A stretch of DNA of 64,000 nucleotides from Saxidomus purpurata (lineage: Eukaryota; Mollusca; Bivalvia; Venerida; Veneridae): NCBI GenBank assembly GCA_022818135.1, contig JAFMSR010000010.1, positions 35,342,982 to 35,406,981 on the forward strand, in the 5' to 3' direction. Below, one piece after another: positions 19,719 through 30,375 of the stretch (the stretch's first letter is position 1; each line of letters starts with the position of its first letter). The notes under the pieces are model-generated. The model had not been told where the DNA came from and made no database searches. It saw only the letters and a program-made list of their open reading frames with translations. The position numbers were made by a program, and so were the translations under genes.

Positions 19719-20100
19719 ATGAGCGTGTTAGATATACCAAGCTGCAGTAACCAGACAAAGCGTTCTGTGTTTCATAGAAGAGAGAATGTACAACACCCTA
19801 CAGTACAAATTCCAACTGTTTCAGATGTACTTCAAAAACATTTAGTAATTGATGAACAAAAGGATAGTTGTAGTGGTAACATTGTGCCTTGTACAAAAAC
19901 AATCAAGATTAGAACTCTCAACATTTTTTCATTTGTCTACTATGGATACTCATTGTTGCCAAGTCTTTGGCAAAGCCTTATTGCAACTAGCAACCATCCC
20001 CTCATTGGGACTGAACATGATTCTACACACTGCTTCACAGATTGAAGATGCTTCCCAAATGTTCCATATACCACAATTGACGACATGTCGTTTTAGCTAG
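19719..20100 (+). pseudogene. unassigned coding relic between RPA-like and OTU-like pieces
   Basis: A 108-codon frame starting MSVLDIPSCSNQTKRSV, with no recognised motif. Its position between two Helitron-type segments suggests it is part of the same decayed ORF. Confidence 0.3.
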
Positions 20101-20122
20101 GATAAAATAAGACTACAATGCT

Positions 20123-20555
20123 ATGCAGTATTATCTGTTTGACGCACTTAATGCTTTTACAACTCTTCATGCAACTAGAAATGGCAATTGTTTATATCAT
20201 GCTGTTAGTATAATATTATGTGGGACAGAACAAAATGGCAACAGAACTACGCGTTCGTACAGTACTATCATTGGTATTTATGTACAGGTCCATACTCAAT
20301 CATCAGCATGTTGCAATATTAAAGGAACATGTATCCAATTACATTCAGTTTTCAGGTACTGCACATTCATCACCAATAGGTGCATGCAGTGTAGTACATG
20401 TTACAACATACCTTGAAAATGAAATAAAACAAACCATGGTAGACTTTTCATGGTCTGGTATGACTCAACTGTATGTATTGTCTGACAGCTCTCAAGACTC
20501 CACTATTATCTATATACCCCAATTACAACTCTCATATACCACATCTGTTTAACAG
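20123..20555 (+). pseudogene. OTU-like cysteine protease fragment (Helitron accessory domain)
   Basis: LHATRNGNCLYHAVSIILCG-TEQ has the OTU signature around the catalytic Cys (G-[DN]-G-N-C-L-[FY]-x-A-[VI]-S); here N-G-N-C. After a frameshift near 20225 it continues TELRVRTVLSLVFMYRSIL and YLENEIKQTMVDFSWSGMTQ, LYVLSDSSQDSTIIYIPQ, as in the C-terminal half of OTU domains. Known in Helitrons of invertebrates. Not functional as read. Confidence 0.5.
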
Positions 20556-20759
20556 ACTATAGAACTTCCGTGGACTGGATGTCCCAACCAGTATACAATC
20601 ATACCTATCATGTGGTCAGTGTTTCATTAATCATGCTAATTGGTTTACACCAAATAATTTTGTACCTGTAGTAATTATATCTAGAATAAATAGAATACTT
20701 ACATTCAATACACATATACATCAACCAACAAAAAAAAATGTTGCCACCAATACTTTCTA

Positions 20760-21335
20760 CATCCTATGACAAGAAGTGACAAAAAAGTAGCTCTCCTGTT
20801 AACTGTTCTGCAGAACATATCAATCATGAGAACATACAACATACTGGATATACCTAGTACTGTGAATGACCTTCCTACAGAATATTGTGCAGATTGTAAT
20901 GCCCTAATAATTATGTGGAAAGATTCACACCAAACTAAACAAAACTCTCTGTTGCACAATGTGCTCGATATCAGAAATGTTCAGATGTTAGTCCTTTCCA
21001 CACCATATCCAGGTAATATCCAACGGGAACTGTCAAGCATGACATCTACAAAATTACAGTTAGACTCAAGGGTATACCCATACCCATACATGACATTACT
21101 GAAATTACCAGTAGGCAGACAATACCCCCAACAAGGTCAAAGTATAAATTTCCCTGTTCCTGTTCAAACTCTAATCTAATAAATTGCCAAAAGACTTAGA
21201 TGAATTTGTCTTGTTTGATGCTAAAAACAAACATTCTGGTTTAGTTAGAACACAATACAGTTAAAGCTGTTTTGCAGTGGCTGAAAGGAAACAGCAGCCT
21301 GTACAAGAACATTGACATAAAGCAACTAGATGATG
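20760..21335 (+). pseudogene. Helitron DUF6570-like region fragment
   Basis: Frame 20766-21176 ends RVYPYPYMTLLKLPVGRQYP, QQGQSINFPVPVQ, matching the Helitron ORF phrase [IR]-x-[FPY]-x-x-[IL]-x-x-L-P-x-G-x-Q-x-x-x-x-G-x-x-[VI]-N-[VF]-P. Downstream it continues KLPKDLDEFVLFDAKNKH and, after a shift, VKAVLQWLKGNSSLYKNIDI, matching V-x-x-A-L-x-W-L-K-x-N-N-x-x-Y. The Rep and helicase domains that should follow are absent: decayed 5' half only. Confidence 0.5.
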
Positions 21336-21639
21336 ACAAGAACACTACTGATCACAGTAATAATACACATCAATATCTCTTTTTCTTGCAGACTTGTGTG
21401 TAAAATTAGAGTAACTAAAATACCCTTATACTTCATAGTTGTGTCTATTCTTAGATCCTGAACTCATAGTCTAAAAATATGATAGTATGCAGTTCCTAAA
21501 AACAGGCAGACTCCATCAGTTACTAAAAATATGCAGAATGCTTTAGTTACTAAAAATATTAAATGACAGAAATAGTCATTCTGTTATATAATCAAGGACA
21601 ATCTAAAAATACTTGTGATACTAAAAAAAATTAGCCACA

Positions 21640-22240
21640 AAACAAAAGACGGAAAGTACCCAAAATTTCGGATGACGATGACATTTCGGACATTGACTAT
21701 CTTATTAACAGAGCCCCAGGTAATCAATCAAGATCTGAAGAAAAATAAGAGGATGATTTCATGGGAGACTTTGATGATTTTTTCACTGAGGACAATCAAG
21801 TTAGCCCATCACTTTAAGAAAAGGTGGCTAACAAGATTAATAAGGCTCTGAGGCCGGCCAAGGTTGATGGAATGGAATGGAATCTTATGGAATCAACTGA
21901 AGAATTCTGTGAAATCCCAAGATGTGGCAAGACAGAAATCAATTGGACATTTGAACAGGGCTGCAGCACCTCTCTTACAGGCCACGAACAATGTCTATAC
22001 CAATGAGGAACCAGATGTTCAACTTCTGAAGACATGCATGTTGGATTAAATTTCCTAAGATGAAAGCTCCCAAGAGGGGTCAGCCAGTAAGTGATAATCT
22101 TGCTGAACTTATCTTGATCTCGTGTACGAAACCTTGTAAGTTGAACGAGACTCATTCCAAATATCAAGTCCCATCCGATTGCAAATACATGTGTGCTCTT
22201 CATGTGAATGAAGAGATTTGAGAAGAATTAGTTAAGTTTC
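21640..22240 (+). pseudogene. gag-like fragment (N-terminal part of the 10.1-kb family)
   Basis: Acidic start (SDDDDISDIDYLINRAP, DDFMGDFDDFFTEDNQ) with two stops, then KVANKINKALRPAKVDG; downstream PVSDNLAELILISCTKPCKL, SKYQVPSDCKYMCALHVNEE. The repeated [VL]-[AS]-x-x-[IV]-N-x-x-[LM]-R/K...C-x-x-[LM]-x-[VA]-x-x-V-N-x-E-I motif appears twice in different frames, so two partial copies seem fused. A short copy of the acidic part recurs at 48674-48740. Confidence 0.4.
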
Positions 22241-22694
22241 ACAAAGTACAAAATACTGATCATGGTACATACAGAATTGGGTTACATCTGGCATGCTGCC
22301 AATTCTTGAATCGTGTAAGGTATTGAACCATACACTGCTAATGAATTAAAAGGGCATTTGACAAATCGTCGTCTGGAAACTGCATTGTTCTATGTCCAAT
22401 TTTTCAAAAAATGAAATATTAAGCTCTTATGTCACTCCACTACTACTGTTTATTTTAAGTTTTCAGTTTCTGGCCTTTGTACTGGTTCCATGCATAGATA
22501 AGCTAGGCTTGACAAGGAAAGGTGCAGATAAGAAACCTTCATTTTTATGTAATATGTACTGAATAAAAACTAACAGTGCAGAAAGGTTCTCATGGCATGA
22601 GCTCAACCTAACACTAGAATAAAATTTTGCTACGTAGAGTAAATACCACCAAAGCTAACACCATGAATGATAGAGTAGCGGAGATCATCAACTC
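22241..22694. other. intergenic, no gene seen
   Basis: No recognisable feature. Confidence 0.35.
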
Positions 22695-23676
22695 TAACAA
22701 GAGCTGTCAGTAGGACAGCGTGCTCGACTTTTTTAGTGCTTGCCCATAAAACAAAACTTTGACAGTTAAGGGCACACAAGACTTTAACTAGGAATTTCTA
22801 AGTACAAATCAAGAAAATTTTTCACAGAGTTATTTTCTTTTGCTTACAGATAGGTCTTACGATGGTACATAAGTACTCCAACTTTCAAAGTAATATCTCA
22901 AATGGTTAAGTTAACAAGTGGACAAGAATGAAAATTTTAACTGAGTTTCTAAGTCAAAAAGGGCCATAATTCATATAAAATCCTTGACAGAATTACCTTC
23001 TCCTGCCCATGTTTGGGAATCATGATGGTAAACAAGTATTCCAACTTTCAAATTAATATCTCAAACAGTTCAGTCAAAAAGTGGACTGGTATGAAAAACT
23101 TAACCAAGATTCTAAGTCGATAAAAGGCCTTAATTTTTAAAACAAATCCCTGACAGAGTTACCTTCTCTTGCCTGCAGATGGGGGTAATGATGTGAAATA
23201 GCATTAAAAGTTTCAAAGCAATATCTCAAAGGGTTAAGGCAATAAGTGGATTTTACCCATATTCAATGTATTTTCTAAGTCAAAAAGGGGCATAATTCTG
23301 TCAAAAACCTTGACAGAGTTATGTCCTCTTGTCTACTGATGAAGGTCGTGATGGTAAACAAGTATGGTTAGTTTCAAAGCAATACCTCCAATGGTTTTAA
23401 AATAAAGTGAGGTGGTACTGAAAAACTTAACCAAGCTCAATACACTTTCTAAGTTAAAAAGGGCCATAATTCTGTCAAAAACCTTGACAGAGTTATGTAC
23501 TCTTGTCTGTAGATGGAGGTTATGATGGTAAACAAGTATGGTAAGTTTTAAAGCCATACCTCTAATACTTCTGAAATAAAGTGGGGTGGTACGAAAAACT
23601 TAACCAAGGTGTGACGCCAACGCCGACGCCGGGGCGAGTAGGATAGCTCCCCTTTTCATAGAAAAGTCGAGCTAAA
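22695..23676 (+). mobile_element. ACAAGAG/GACAGC element, copy B
   Basis: Same family as 7992-9145, mostly alignable by eye along the full length. Start AACAAGAGCTGTCAGTAGGA, end GAAAAGTCGAGCTAAAAA. It has one fewer of the 174-bp units than copy A, which accounts for its shorter length (982 versus 1,154 bp). Confidence 0.75.
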
Positions 23677-23742
23677 AATGAGACAACAAATACAAGTGCC
23701 AGTGACAATAAGAGCACTATGTATACAATACATCATACTTCT

Positions 23743-23981
23743 GGTGCCAATGACAATAAGAGCACCCAAACACCAAAAGGTGCCAATGACAATAAGAGCA
23801 CCCAAACATCAAAATGTGCCAATGACAATAAGAGCACCCAAACACCAAAAGGTGCCAATGACAATAAGAGCACCCAAACACCAAAAGGTGCCAATGACAA
23901 TAAGAGCACCCAAACACCAAAACGTGCCAATGACAATAAGAGCACCCAAACACCAAAAGGTGCCAATGACAATAAGAGCAC
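23743..23981 (+). repeat. 36-bp minisatellite, about 6.6 units
   Basis: Unit ggtgccaatgacaataagag + cacccaaacaccaaaa, with starts at 23743, 23779, 23815, 23851, 23887, 23923 and 23959. Units differ by one or two bases. A degenerate unit lies at about 23695. Since 36 is divisible by three and the unit lacks stops in several frames, it produces long spurious repetitive open frames on both strands. Confidence 0.9.
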
Positions 23982-24084
23982 AAGGTTCATAGGATTCCAT
24001 TACCTTCAAACTCTAAGTGAACTCTAGGATACTACTATAATTAACAACAAAGACAATGAAAATGCTAATTTTCAAAATGATGGA

Positions 24085-24215
24085 AACAGCAATCAGGGAA
24101 GAGGCCGTTAAAGGTATAAAAATGAAAACCTTTGGAAACAAAAGATAAGAAAAAGGCGTAGACAAGCTGGAAAAGAGTATGTACAAGTAACTGGTAAACT
24201 TAGAGCATATGCTAT
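24085..24215 (+). pseudogene. transposase-like N-terminal fragment (same family as 3.8 kb)
   Basis: NENLWKQKIRKRRRQAGKEY, VQVTGKLRAYAI-stop. The N-x-x-W-x-x-x-x-R-K-x-x-R-x-[SA]-G-x-E-Y-[VI]-x-x-x-G-K motif is the usual N-terminus of the DUF7869-type invertebrate family; the following cysteine cluster is absent. Confidence 0.4.
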
Positions 24216-24369
24216 TTAAACCGGAACTTACTATGTCTCAGAGCAGATGCTATTTAAACCGGAACTTTCTAATCTTCTAGACCTTCCAGACTTATCTCTC
24301 TTATGGGAGAGCAAGATTTGCAAACTTTTATTTGTGACAGACTTCCAATAAATGCCAGAGAAACTTTCA

Positions 24370-24995
24370 ACTAGAGGGCCAAGATGGCACTTTATCGCTC
24401 ACCTGACTACCATTGGCTATAATACAACAGGTCATGATTTTAACATAATTTGTAAAGGTCTACTACACAAAGCTTAGTAACATTCAAAATATCAAAGCTC
24501 TGCCTGTGGGCCTTGTGGGTTTTTTTTAAGTATTCCATATATAGTAGTACTATATGAAGTAAATGCTTGTAGTAAAACTTTTTCCTAGGTCATGACCAGA
24601 AAAAAGGTATAATGTGACATATTTCTTTATAAGACACTAATAGTACCAGTGTCTCATAAGCCATTATTGACTGGGTGTAAAACTATCAACTGTTTTTAGT
24701 ATATGTATGTATATATGTGAAATGTTTTACATGTGACACTTAAATAAAATATAAAGATGTAAGTTGTAAAGTTGTATATAAAGTCTATGTGAAATCAAGC
24801 TTTAAGCTTTGTGGTCTCAGGGAAGAAGTTTTTCCTATTTGTTGCTATAGCAACCAGAGTTTTGAATGGAATGGAATTCTTTGAACAATTTTGGTAGAGT
24901 TTCATATAAGGACGTTTGATGCAAAATGCTGACAGATGACGGACAATCATCCACCCTAAAAGCTCACCCTGGCAAAGCCAGATGAGTTTAAAAAG
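24370..24995 (+). repeat. ACAAGAGGGCC-family element (diverged)
   Basis: Starts ACTAGAGGGCCAAGATGGCA and CGCTCACCTG; ends CTCACCCTGGCAAAGCCAGA-TGAG, a variant 3' hairpin (CTGGC/GCCAG) also seen at 30020-30055 and 48640-48670. Confidence 0.65.
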
Positions 24996-25534
24996 TCTGC
25001 AACGTATGTTTGAAATGAAGGATTTTGAGGGAAAAACAGAAAATTCAAAGGATACATATAAAGAGTAAGTCAATAGCTTTACTCAAAACAAATCTATGGT
25101 ATTAAATATCCTGGCAATATTTACACCTCTATACCCCCTGGCCTGCCAGTAATAATGGGATGGGGTGCATATAGTTTTACACTTATGTATGTTTGTGTTG
25201 TTTTCTGAAAACTGCGTCCAGCCGATAACTATTGTTCATCATGAAATTTTGAAATTCATTGCTCAAAAGATTCTGGGTCAGTAAAAATGTTAAAAAGACA
25301 TGATTTTCTGTGTCCTAACATAATAACATCTTAAACATTTTCAGTTTTATGAACATATCACTTTATTTTCTACATTTTTCAAAATATGTCAGAACATTAT
25401 GCTTCTTGACTGTGCAGGTATCAGAATACTAAACGTTTTTGAACAAACTCAACTTTTTAGTGTCATTCTTGGATTCTATAGTATCATTTTGCTTATTATA
25501 TGCTTCAATCATACGTTTGATCATTTACTTTCAG
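24996..25534. other. AT-rich, no gene seen
   Basis: No recognisable feature before the acceptor-like sequence at 25525-25534. Confidence 0.35.
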
Positions 25535-25757
25535 TAATGCTGAGACTGTCAATGTTGTAGGGTCAGCATTCAGTGTTTTGAATGGTTCAGAGACTCAGGC
25601 AGAAGATAAGACCAGCCAAGATGTCACTTCTCTTCATACTAAAATTGGCCAGATCGAAGGCAAAGTAAATTGGCTGGAAATGCAGCTAAGTCAAGCCTGG
25701 AACTACATTTATGAGCTCCAGAGAAATGTGCAATAGCTGAGTCAGCCTTGCAATCAG
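25535..25757 (+). pseudogene. coiled-coil exon
   Basis: Bounded by TTTACTTTCAG and CAATCAG|GTAAATG. It encodes NAETVNVVGSAFSVLNGSET, then HTKIGQIEGKVNWLEMQLSQ, AWNYIYELQRNVQ and a stop at 25734. The second half has I/L/V heptads typical of a coiled coil, as found N-terminal to BEN domains in bivalve proteins (BEN-like exons lie at 30.1 and 33.0 kb). The in-frame stop before the donor argues for a pseudo-exon or a frame change. Its last 31 bp begin the segment duplicated at 27982. Confidence 0.4.
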
Positions 25758-26057
25758 GTAAATGTCACAACATATAAAATATTTTGCTATGATGAAATCA
25801 CAACTTTTTGTTGCAGTGAGTCTATGCTGTCCATGGGCAATTTAAATTAATACTTGACATCCAGCATTTGAAATCCGATTGAAGAGCTGACATTCAGTGA
25901 GAGAAAGTTAAATTTTTGTCCGTCCGACATTTATAGGATTAATAGTTAATTCAATTTTAGTTACAAGTATTATACATAATTATTTTGTATATAAATTCTA
26001 TTATTTGATTACATCCTTATATTTTGATTTCAATCTTCAAAACTCTTCCTTTTGCAG

Positions 26058-26512
26058 TGTAATGCGTAGGAGCAAATCTGGTGACGAGACGAGATTGCGC
26101 AGAGAAAAGGCACCTCATCTTTTAGATATTGATGGAGACTCGTGTCACCATATACATAACAGTTCTAAAAAACTCTATGCTCCATTTGACTGTTATTTGG
26201 AGAGGTTATTCAATGACATGCATGCCAACTTCCAGTATTATTCTGAATACTCTGGATATGTCTGAAATATGTGACATACAGCAAACCAGCAAGATTTATC
26301 CCACATAGATGGCTTTCAGCATATGACCAGTCTATTCAGACAAACATCTTGTATGATGCATACTTAGTATTCTATTACAGTTTCTTAAATAGGGAAGACA
26401 AGGTTGTATACAGAAACATAATAGATACAGTTATGAGTAACAGAAATGTAAGTGCATCTGACAGAAGGAAAATCAAAGCAATTCAGACAGCACTGTCAGC
26501 CAAAAAATGACT
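26058..26512 (+). pseudogene. hAT-transposase-like fragment, one frameshift
   Basis: Acceptor TTCCTTTTGCAG, then MRRSKSGDETRLRREKAPHL, LDIDGDSCHHIHNSSKKLY and YLERLFNDMHANFQYYSEY. After a shift near 26265: PARFIPHRWLSAYDQSIQ, YDAYLVFYYSFLNRED, KIKAIQTALSAK-stop. C-H-x-x-H-N followed about 60 residues later by R-W-L-S-x-Y resembles the C-x-[AHL]-H-x-x-[NQ]-L ... R-W-x-S pattern of hAT transposase cores. This may be a domesticated or decayed hAT protein. It lies 0.6 kb from the non-autonomous hAT element. Confidence 0.4.
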
Positions 26513-27139
26513 GAAGATGGCAAAATAGGAAAAAAAGGATTTGTATGAAAGTGTTCATGACAGATAACACAACGAAATTGCAGCTGTCAAATTGCAGTCT
26601 ACGCGGCCCCCCTGACCCCTTGCATTATTTCTCCTCTTTTTTTCACTTGAGCTGTTGGCATCCCTGATATAATACATTTAATTGTTTAAATACCAAGACA
26701 ATTCACAAAATCATGTTCACACTTAAATCTTTGAAACCCTGTGTCAAAATTTAATGATATTTCACAGCAGTGATAAGTACCATGCCTAGTTGTGCATGGT
26801 CCATGTTTTGAGTCAATGTCACAGGGGCTCGAGATAGTATAATCTTGTGCACTCCCAATCCTCAAAATGCCAGCATCAAAATTTAATGATATTTTACAAA
26901 AATGGTAAGTACAATGCCCAGTTGTGCAAGGTCACAGGGTCAATAATCAAAGCTTCAAATCTTGCATATGTTTTATAAACTGTGTAAGGATGATGTTCAG
27001 GGGGACATTCATCACCTTCAGTGATAGTTCTAGTTTAAATTTACTGTCTCATTTGTTAGTAAACAGCATAATCTTGTGATTCTGAGACTTGACTTTCTAT
27101 GGCTCTGAGTTTGTCATGTACTGTTCTATATTATAAACA
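26513..27139. other. repetitive non-coding DNA
   Basis: Contains a loosely repeated phrase (tcaaaatttaatgatatttcac at about 26740 and tcaaaatttaatgatatttt at about 26877, about 135 bp apart), suggesting an old tandem repeat. No gene. Confidence 0.35.
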
Positions 27140-27981
27140 TGTCTAATTAGGGATGGCAACGAATACCAAAATTGATATTCGAGTACTCGGTCCTTCTTCC
27201 GATCGAGTACTCGAAAAAAGGTCATTCACGTGTTCGAAATATAGCAGTACATACCAGAGTATGTAAGTTCTATACTACAGAGAGTACATTTCACGGTTTT
27301 GTCATCAATTCACCGCTTAAAATATTTCCTAGAAGACGATTTTGACGGAGGCATATTTCATATTTGTCATATAAGTTGACAGGCAAGTGTACAGATTACT
27401 GAGATAAGACAGAAAAGAGACTTTGAAACACTGCTATATTCTATATATACGATTTAGGAAAAATGAGTTATATTTCTTGATTTTTTTTCTGGTGAGCCAT
27501 AATAATTATCTTTCTCCGCACACTTCTGCAGTTTATCGAACAAACGCAAAGGCGACATAGTGTAATTGCTATTATGCACTTTATTTTAATTTCTAAACAA
27601 ACTGCGAAAACTACAACCCAATATTTTACGTCTTTATTGTTTTGTTAAGATCATAAGCGGCATAGAATCATAACAATACCTGCATGTCAAACTGTCAACT
27701 CGTATATTGCATTTAGGGGCCTACCTAGCGGATTAAACAATAGAATTTTCGCACATCACCTGGTATGTTTTGATAACGATTCAGAATTAGAATAATGACA
27801 AGTTAAGGCTGTTAGTTGGAGGAACCAAAAAGCGATAAATTATTATTTTACAGTCGACTCTCGAAAGTTCGAACCCGGATAATTGGAACACCCCCGATTA
27901 TTCGAACACATCGTCGGGTCCCGAATTTTTTCCTTCTAAATTCAATGTGTTCTACTCCGGTTAATCGGAACCCGGATATCA

Positions 27982-28236
27982 CAAGCAATAGCTGAGTCAG
28001 TCTTGCAATCAGGTAAATGTCGCACCATATAAAATATTTTGCTGTGATGAAATCACAACCTTTTGTTGCAGTGAGTCCATGCTGTCCACGGGCAATGCTT
28101 GACATCCAGCATTTGAAACCCGATGGAAGAGCTGACATTCGGTCTGAGAAAGTTAAAGTTTTGTCCGTCTAACATTTATAGGATTAATAGTTAATCCAAT
28201 TTTAGTTAGAAGTATTATACAAAATTATTTTGTATA
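27982..28236 (+). repeat. copy of 25727-25995 carried inside the pogo-type element
   Basis: Closely matches the upstream locus, including the exon end TTGCAATCAG|GTAAATGT, the 59-bp AT-rich intron-like stretch and the TTGTTGCAG acceptor, with about 14 bp deleted and scattered substitutions. Confidence 0.75.
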
Positions 28237-28339
28237 TCGTTAATTGATCAATCAGCCAGCCGCATATTTTTCACACCTCGTGAAAACTGAGCAGGTGCCA
28301 GCTTGATTGAGTAAATATCGTCACTTGGTAATAATATAT

Positions 28340-28905
28340 GTGTATTTGTTTGCCGCGCGTGCTAAACTTGACTGTATGGAAAATAATGAGGAGTTTCACT
28401 TTTCAGTCTTAGATGCTTTGCGCCTGTTGCGTAGATCTTGGTCAATGGTCACCCAGAAGACCATATTGAACTGCTTTAAACACGCAGGTTTCAACATCAC
28501 AGATGGCCATATCTCATCTGAGGATGAAAGTGACGATGATATCCCCTTGGCCAGTCTGATACAGATGGCTATGTCGGATATTGACGATTTCGTCGCTTGC
28601 GACAAAGAGATCCCAGTCTATGCTGTCACTACAGAAACATCAATTGTGGACGATCTTCTCATGGCAAGAAACTCTGCCGAGACTGATGTCAACGACGAAG
28701 AACACGACGACGACATGGTTCCAACTCCACCTACACTGAAGCAACAGACGCTTGTGATATTATAGTGAGATATGTAGAGACTGTACCAAACGCTGATCGC
28801 GAAATGAACTTCATGTGCTCAATAAACAAATTCTTACTAAAACAGTCTTGTGAGGAAAAATCTTCTGTGCAAAAGACAATCACGGATTTCTTTCAAAAGT
28901 GAGGT
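28340..28905 (+). pseudogene. Tigger-type transposase C-terminus
   Basis: AARAKLDCMENNEEFHFSVL, DALRLLRRSWSMVTQKTILN and CFKHAGFN match the conserved pogo/Tigger segment (F-x-[VL]-L-D-A-[IL]-x-x-[LI]-x-x-[AS]-W-x-x-V-x-x-x-T-I-x-N-C-F-x-x-A-G-[FI]) after the DDE core. An acidic linker (SSEDESDDD) follows. A one-base shift near 28735 moves the frame to CEEKSSVQKTITDFFQK-stop, the usual Q-x-x-I-T-[DS]-F-F tail. Catalytic domain absent. Confidence 0.7.
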
Positions 28906-29522
28906 AGTGAACTGTCAGGTGCTAAAATGAACTGTTAATCTTATAATGATTGGATTTTATTTCAAATTTAGAAGTGCTATGTTTTATGTCTATACTCGTT
29001 ATCTTTTCCTGTCATGTAATGTGCTATTCGTAAGATAAATGAGCTATAATGTTATATAATTATGCTTAATGTGCTATTATCTTGATTGATTTGTGCTCTG
29101 ATTTATCTCTACTCGCTTCTTGTAAATATGTTTAAGTATCGTAGCTAAATTATGAAAAATAAAAGAATTGAAATAAACATGCTTGTTTTTGTTTTTCTTC
29201 ATTTGAATGTAATCGAGTACGTTCCTACACAGGTTTTAGTACACTTCACTCTAGACTGAACGGTCTTTAGTACCATCTCCAATATGGCTGACATGCTTAC
29301 TCCGGAAAGTTCGAACTACTGATAATTTGAACAAATTTTGCTTCCCCGAGGGTGTTCGAGTTTTCGAGGGTCGACTGTAAATCATTTAATGTATGATGCG
29401 ATTTTTGCCCCCCCCCCCCCACACAATTTTTTTTTTTTTTGCTGATCGAGTATTCGGATGTTCGAGCGAGTTGAGTACTCGTTGCCATCCCTATGTCTAA
29501 TACATGATACATGTATCTTTAA

Positions 29523-30056
29523 GCCATAAATGTTAAACTAAGTGACCCCCGGTGCGAGGTCAATTTTGACCCCAGGAGTAATAATCTAAGCTCTAGGCCT
29601 TGTGGCTATATATGCCAATGCAAAACTAAGTGACCCCCCGTGCGGAGTCAATTTTGATCCGAGGGTCATAATTTGAACAATCTTGGTAGAGGTCCACTAG
29701 ACAATGCTACATGCCAAATATCTTAGCTCTAGGCCTTCTGGTTTCAGAGAAGAAGATTTTTAACGTTTTTCCTATAAATGCCTATGCAAAAACTAAGGGC
29801 CCACCCGTGTGGGGGTCAATTTTGACCCGGGGGTCATAATTTGAACAATCTTGGTAGAGGTCCACTAGACAATGCTACATGCCAAATATCTAAGCTCTAG
29901 GCCTTGTGGTTTCAGATAAGAAGATTATTTATCAACATTGGCCTAGAGGTTTCAGAGGAGATGTCATATGAATCAATATGTTGACGGACGACGGATGAAG
30001 GCCGACGGACAATTATCGATCAGAAAAGCTCACCCTGGCATAGCCAGGTGAGCTAA
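29523..30056 (+). repeat. ACAAGAGGGCC-family element, 5' truncated
   Basis: Two to three internal blocks (ggtcataatttgaacaat, aggtccactagacaatgc) in tandem; ends CACCCTGGCATAGCCAGGTG-AGCTAA. Confidence 0.65.
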
Positions 30057-30375
30057 TTATAACTGACAAATTTAGTAAAGGTCATTTAAGGGACAATCTT
30101 TACATAAATTTTGCAAAAAGCTATACAAAGTACATTTAAACTCTTGTCTTATAATTCCAGGATCAGCTGTACGGCTATGTAAAGTATAGTGAAGACTTTA
30201 CAAAAGCAAGCAAGCTTCTTTTTCGTAAACTGTATACTGTGGAAGAATATAGAGGCAGAAGCCCAACTGGCAATCGGGCCAACAAAAACATGCCAGCTAG
30301 GCCTGCCCTGAAGGATCAGAGGAAACTCAAGGTCATCCAGTATCCAGTAGTTGGTATTGAATTTAATTGGCATTC
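30056..30375 (+). pseudogene. BEN-domain-like exon, copy 1
   Basis: After TATAATTCCAG the frame reads DQLYGYVKYSEDFTKASKLL, FRKLYTVEEYRGRSPTGNRA, NKNMPARPALKDQRKLK with a possible AAG|GTCATC donor. The L-[LF]-R-x-L-[YF]-[TS]-x-E-E-[YL]...S-x-[TS]-G...R-P-A-L...[KR]-L spacing is that of a BEN domain, a DNA/protein-interaction module of chromatin proteins and some transposons. No stop inside the conserved part, so it could still be a live exon. Confidence 0.5.

Larger units (their letters stand above)
27851..29377. mobile_element. pogo/Tigger-type element nested in the hAT element
   Basis: The left end CAGTCGACTCTCGAAAGTTC and the reverse complement of the right end CAGTCGACCCTCGAAAACTC are near-identical TIRs. 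TA flanks both ends (27849-27850 and 29378-29379), the Tc1/mariner/pogo target duplication. It holds the C-terminal part of a Tigger-type transposase and a foreign duplicated segment; the N-terminal transposase and DDE core are missing. Confidence 0.8.
27148..29493. mobile_element. hAT-type non-autonomous element with exact 8-bp target duplication
   Basis: Left end TAGGGATGGCAACGA; right end TCGTTGCCATCCCTA, a perfect 15-bp inverted repeat. TGTCTAAT lies immediately outside both ends (27140-27147 and 29494-29501). An 8-bp duplication and short TIRs are diagnostic of hAT transposition. Subterminal cgagtactcg motifs occur near both ends. No hAT transposase inside; the interior is taken up by a pogo-type element. 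Confidence 0.85.

Noticed and set aside
23743..23981. Regular short repeats resembling a CRISPR array
   Set aside because: The whole 36-bp unit repeats with no variable spacers, no palindrome and no cas genes, and the context is a eukaryotic genome. It is a minisatellite.
23717..24027. Five overlapping repetitive open frames on both strands
   Set aside because: All are by-products of a stop-free 36-bp unit; no independent coding evidence.
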